Part shown: piece by piece, positions 61,765 through 64,000 of the stretch
How positions within the stretch are numbered: position 1 is the stretch's first letter
Layout of the letters: each line of letters opens with the position of its first letter
Made by a program: the position numbers and the translations under genes
Notes under the pieces: model-generated
Seen by the model: the letters and a program-made list of their open reading frames with translations, nothing else
Told to the model about the DNA's origin: nothing
Databases searched by the model: none
DNA from: Opitutaceae bacterium
GTDB taxonomy: Bacteria; Verrucomicrobiota; Verrucomicrobiia; Opitutales; Opitutaceae
DNA length: 64,000 nucleotides
Reading direction: 5' to 3'
Assembly: GCA_027482185.1 (NCBI GenBank)
Contig: JAIXWF010000013.1
Location: forward strand, 1,364,001 to 1,428,000

Positions 61765-63057
61765 TCATGGTGATGTCTTTTTCCTGTTCTTGGCTGCGCC
61801 GGGATTGTCCAAGGGAGCGATCGGCGGGAGAGGGGCAGCCCACGCGTCGTAGGCGGCGCTGAGTTCGGCGAGTTTGGCGGGCTCCGTGTCGGCGAGGTTC
61901 ATGGCTTCGCCGATGTCGGCGGTGATGCGGTAGAGTTCCGCGGGGGCCTCGCCGTTTTTCACCCATTTCCATTCGCCGGCGCGGATGGCGCGCTTGGCCG
62001 AGCCTTGGAACGTCCACCGCCAGTAAAGCCGGGCGTGGGGTGCGGCGGAGTTTTTTCCCGTGAGGAAGGGCAGCAGGTCCACGCCGTCGAGCGATGCCCC
62101 CGCGGGCGGCGCCGCGCCGGCGGCCGCCAGGGCGGTGGGGAGGAGATCGAGCGAGGTCACAGGATGCGCGTAAATCTGTGCGGGCGGGATCGTGCCGGGC
62201 CACTGCGCCAGGAACGGCGCGCGGATGCCGCCGTCGTAGACATCACCTTTTTTTCCCCGGAGCGGGTGGTTCAGCGAACCGTTCTGGGGCGGCTGGCCGC
62301 CGTTGTCGCTGAGGAAGACCACGAGGGTGTTTTCTTCGAGCCGGGCGGCCCGGAGGGCGGCGAGGATGCGGCCGACACCGTCGTCGAGTTCTGCCATCAT
62401 TGCGATGCAGGCACGGCGGACGGCGGAACCTTGTGCGGCGGCGAAAACGGCGTCGTAGCGCGGCGCGTAGACTTGCGGGAAGTGCGGGGACATGGGCGCG
62501 ACGTAGAGGAAGAACGGCTGCGAACGAGGCTGCGCGATGTAGGCGGCGGCGCGTTCGAAATAGGCCTGGGTGCGGAGGCGCGGATCCGGGGTCGCGCCGG
62601 CTTCGGCGGACTTGGCATCGTAGACGGTTTCGAAGCCATGTTTTGAAGGGTGATGGGCGGGATCGGTTTCCCCGAGGTGCCATTTGCCAATCAGCGCGGT
62701 GGCGTAGCCGGCGGACTTGAGATATTCCGGGATCAGCCGGGCGCCGTGGTCGAGTGCGGCGCGCATGGTGAGATTGGTCTCATGACCGAAGCGCTGTTGG
62801 TAGCGGCCGGTGAGCAGGCCCACGCGCGACGGGCTGCACTGGGGCGCGGTCACGTAGCCGTCGGTGAAACGCACCCCGCGCCGGCCGATCGAGTCGAGGT
62901 GGGGCGTGGCGATCTCCTTGCTGCCGTAGGATCCGACGTCCGCGTAGCCAAGATCGTCGGCCAGGATGATGACGATGTTGGGACGGACGACGGCCGTGCC
63001 GGCGGTGGCCGTCAGACTGAGGAGGGCGACGAGGGCGAGCAGCGAGATGATGCGCAT
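61765..63057 (-). CDS. Sulfatase (arylsulfatase type I, Cys-type)
   Basis: A 430-residue exported sulfatase. The signal peptide precedes PNIVIILADDLGYAD, with metal ligands Asp34/Asp35. The active-site signature is QCSPSRVGLLTGR with Cys74, which must be converted to formylglycine by a maturase. Lys125 and His127 (GKWHLG) are near the sulfate. The SDNGG motif follows near residue 252. Carbohydrate sulfatases of this type remove sulfate esters from glycans. It is the second gene after the truncated TonB receptor (13 bp away). No sulfatase-maturing enzyme is in the window. Confidence 0.93.
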   Translation of the reverse strand: MRIISLLALVALLSLTATAGTAVVRPNIVIILADDLGYADVGSYGSKEIATPHLDSIGRRGVRFTDGYVTAPQCSPSRVGLLTGRYQQRFGHETNLTMRAALDHGARLIPEYLKSAGYATALIGKWHLGETDPAHHPSKHGFETVYDAKSAEAGATPDPRLRTQAYFERAAAYIAQPRSQPFFLYVAPMSPHFPQVYAPRYDAVFAAAQGSAVRRACIAMMAELDDGVGRILAALRAARLEENTLVVFLSDNGGQPPQNGSLNHPLRGKKGDVYDGGIRAPFLAQWPGTIPPAQIYAHPVTSLDLLPTALAAAGAAPPAGASLDGVDLLPFLTGKNSAAPHARLYWRWTFQGSAKRAIRAGEWKWVKNGEAPAELYRITADIGEAMNLADTEPAKLAELSAAYDAWAAPLPPIAPLDNPGAAKNRKKTSP

Positions 63058-63070
63058 GGAGCGGGACGCG

Positions 63071-64000
63071 TCAGAACGTGAAGGAAGAACTCAATGCGTA
63101 ACTGCGCGGCTCGAGGACGCGGTAGATAACGCCGACGCCGCGGCCGGTGCCGTCGCGGGGGTCGACGATGCGCTGGACCTTGAGGCCGCCGGACTCGAAG
63201 AGGTTGCTGACGTTCAGTTGCAGGCGCCAGTCCACGCGGCGGAAAAGTTTCCGCTGGTAGGAAACGATCGCGCCATAGTCCTGCGTGGCGCCGGTTGTGT
63301 AAGGGCGGTTGGGGTCGAAGATGCCGGCATTCTCGGCAAAACCGACCACGGCGGGACCGCGCAGGCGGGCGGTGGCGCCGAGACCGAAGCCGCGCAGCCG
63401 CGACTCGGCCGGGAAGTCGTATTTCGTGACGGTGTTGAACGTCCACCGCGCGGAGAGGAGGCTGTCGGCGGGCAGCACGGAGAGAGCGCGGAAGTTCGCG
63501 AGGGAATTTTCAATCTGGCCGACGACCTGCGCGACGGTGCGCGAAGCGTCGTTGGCGGTGGGCGCCGCCAGCCACGCAGCGTTGCCCTTGATGACCGGGA
63601 GCTGCTCCGCGAGGTAGCTCTGGATGATTGTGCCGCGCTCGAGCGTGCGACCCTCCCCGCGACGGCTGCCGTTGACCATGAGGCGCCAGGAGCGCGTGAG
63701 GTTGGCGGTCACGCCGGCCTCGTAGCCGTCGGAGTAGCCGGTGTTGAGGTCGCTCCATTGGAAGAGGCCGGTGGCGTAGGGCGGCGCGTTGTATTTGGAA
63801 TCGCCGGTGAGGGCGTTGACCGTGGACCAGATGTTGTTCAGGTCGCCCTGCAGGTTGCCGTGGATGCCGTTGCGGACGGAACTGTCGGCGCGGTTGGTGG
63901 AGAAGTTCTTGTAGTAGGAAACGTCGCCGCGGATTTTCCCGCCGAGCGCGCTGAACTTGATCCCGTAGTCGCGGCCCTCGCCTTCGGGATTGGGCAGCAG
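63071..64000 (-). CDS. TonB-dependent receptor, C-terminal part (5' end outside window)
   Basis: The last 309 residues of a receptor entering from the right edge. The visible part is beta-barrel: GIKFSALGGKIRGDVSYYKN at the start, then NVSNLFESGGLKVQRI and the terminal YALSSSFTF with final Phe. The C-terminus resembles that of the 1178-residue receptor at 46351, so it belongs to the same Verrucomicrobia receptor group. The open frame runs to base 64000, and an apparent GTG at 63712 is not its start. It is the first visible gene of the polysaccharide locus; 13 bp separate it from the sulfatase gene. Confidence 0.88.
   Translation of the reverse strand: MLPNPEGEGRDYGIKFSALGGKIRGDVSYYKNFSTNRADSSVRNGIHGNLQGDLNNIWSTVNALTGDSKYNAPPYATGLFQWSDLNTGYSDGYEAGVTANLTRSWRLMVNGSRRGEGRTLERGTIIQSYLAEQLPVIKGNAAWLAAPTANDASRTVAQVVGQIENSLANFRALSVLPADSLLSARWTFNTVTKYDFPAESRLRGFGLGATARLRGPAVVGFAENAGIFDPNRPYTTGATQDYGAIVSYQRKLFRRVDWRLQLNVSNLFESGGLKVQRIVDPRDGTGRGVGVIYRVLEPRSYALSSSFTF

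Noticed and set aside
1-64000. CRISPR array, tRNA, rRNA or intact insertion sequence
   Set aside because: I searched by eye for regular spaced repeats, cloverleaf-type sequences and transposase-like proteins and found none; short repeats listed above are irregular.

Overview
The window is GC-rich and densely coded. Most genes on the first 25 kb and the last 12 kb read on the minus strand, and few starts have a recognisable Shine-Dalgarno sequence. The gene set points to a heterotrophic member of the Verrucomicrobiota, most likely Opitutaceae. It includes many secreted PQQ-like beta-propeller proteins, three TonB-dependent receptors of two types, a formylglycine-type sulfatase, large multidomain glycoside hydrolases, a four-carbon acid sugar kinase and a TPR/GT-C membrane protein. 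The lineage is inferred from protein style; no rRNA or tRNA gene was found to confirm it.

Region 1 (1-17.3 kb, all minus) is a co-directional run. In transcription order it encodes two beta-propeller proteins, a DUF3311-like small membrane protein with a sodium:solute symporter, and a LuxE/PaaK-like adenylating enzyme. An ALDH-superfamily (possibly LuxC-like) reductase, an iron-type alcohol dehydrogenase, a propeller lipoprotein and a glycosyltransferase follow. A hotdog thioesterase, an EamA-like membrane protein and an ABC ATPase with a large FtsX-type permease (cut by the window start) complete it. Several neighbours overlap by 4-17 bp. The acid-activating enzyme, aldehyde dehydrogenase and alcohol dehydrogenase together could interconvert a carboxylic acid, aldehyde and alcohol imported by the symporter.

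Region 2 (13.4-34.1 kb) is the most striking part. Eleven PQQ-like beta-propeller genes lie in about 20.6 kb, and a twelfth is at 6.4-7.7 kb. They are arranged around two divergent intergenic regions (about 25.2 and 31.3 kb) with a TonB receptor, an MFS transporter and a small multi-spanning protein. Most begin with a signal peptide followed at once by a WPxxRGPxxxG-like motif and end with a similar closing strand, so they look like one exported paralogous family.

Region 3 (34.4-46.1 kb) is mixed. It holds an OmpW-like porin, a lipoprotein, a soluble triple-PAS chemoreceptor next to a triple-CheW protein, and an AlkC-like HEAT-repeat protein. It also holds an MFS permease, a protein arginine methyltransferase-like enzyme, a DUF6172-like protein, a PhnA-like protein, an Old Yellow Enzyme homologue and a secreted esterase.

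Region 4 (46.3-52 kb) holds a 1178-residue TonB-dependent receptor with a clear intrinsic terminator, then a TMTC-like membrane/TPR protein.

Region 5 (52-64 kb, all minus) looks like a polysaccharide utilisation locus. In transcription order it encodes a TonB receptor (cut by the window end), sulfatase, nucleoside-hydrolase-like protein, GH5-like glycosidase, VOC protein, four-carbon acid sugar kinase, a DUF5060/DUF4038-like glycosidase and an SGNH-esterase/GH16 fusion. The likely target is a sulfated, possibly acylated polysaccharide. Short dispersed repeat relics sit in several gaps, and some run into coding sequence.
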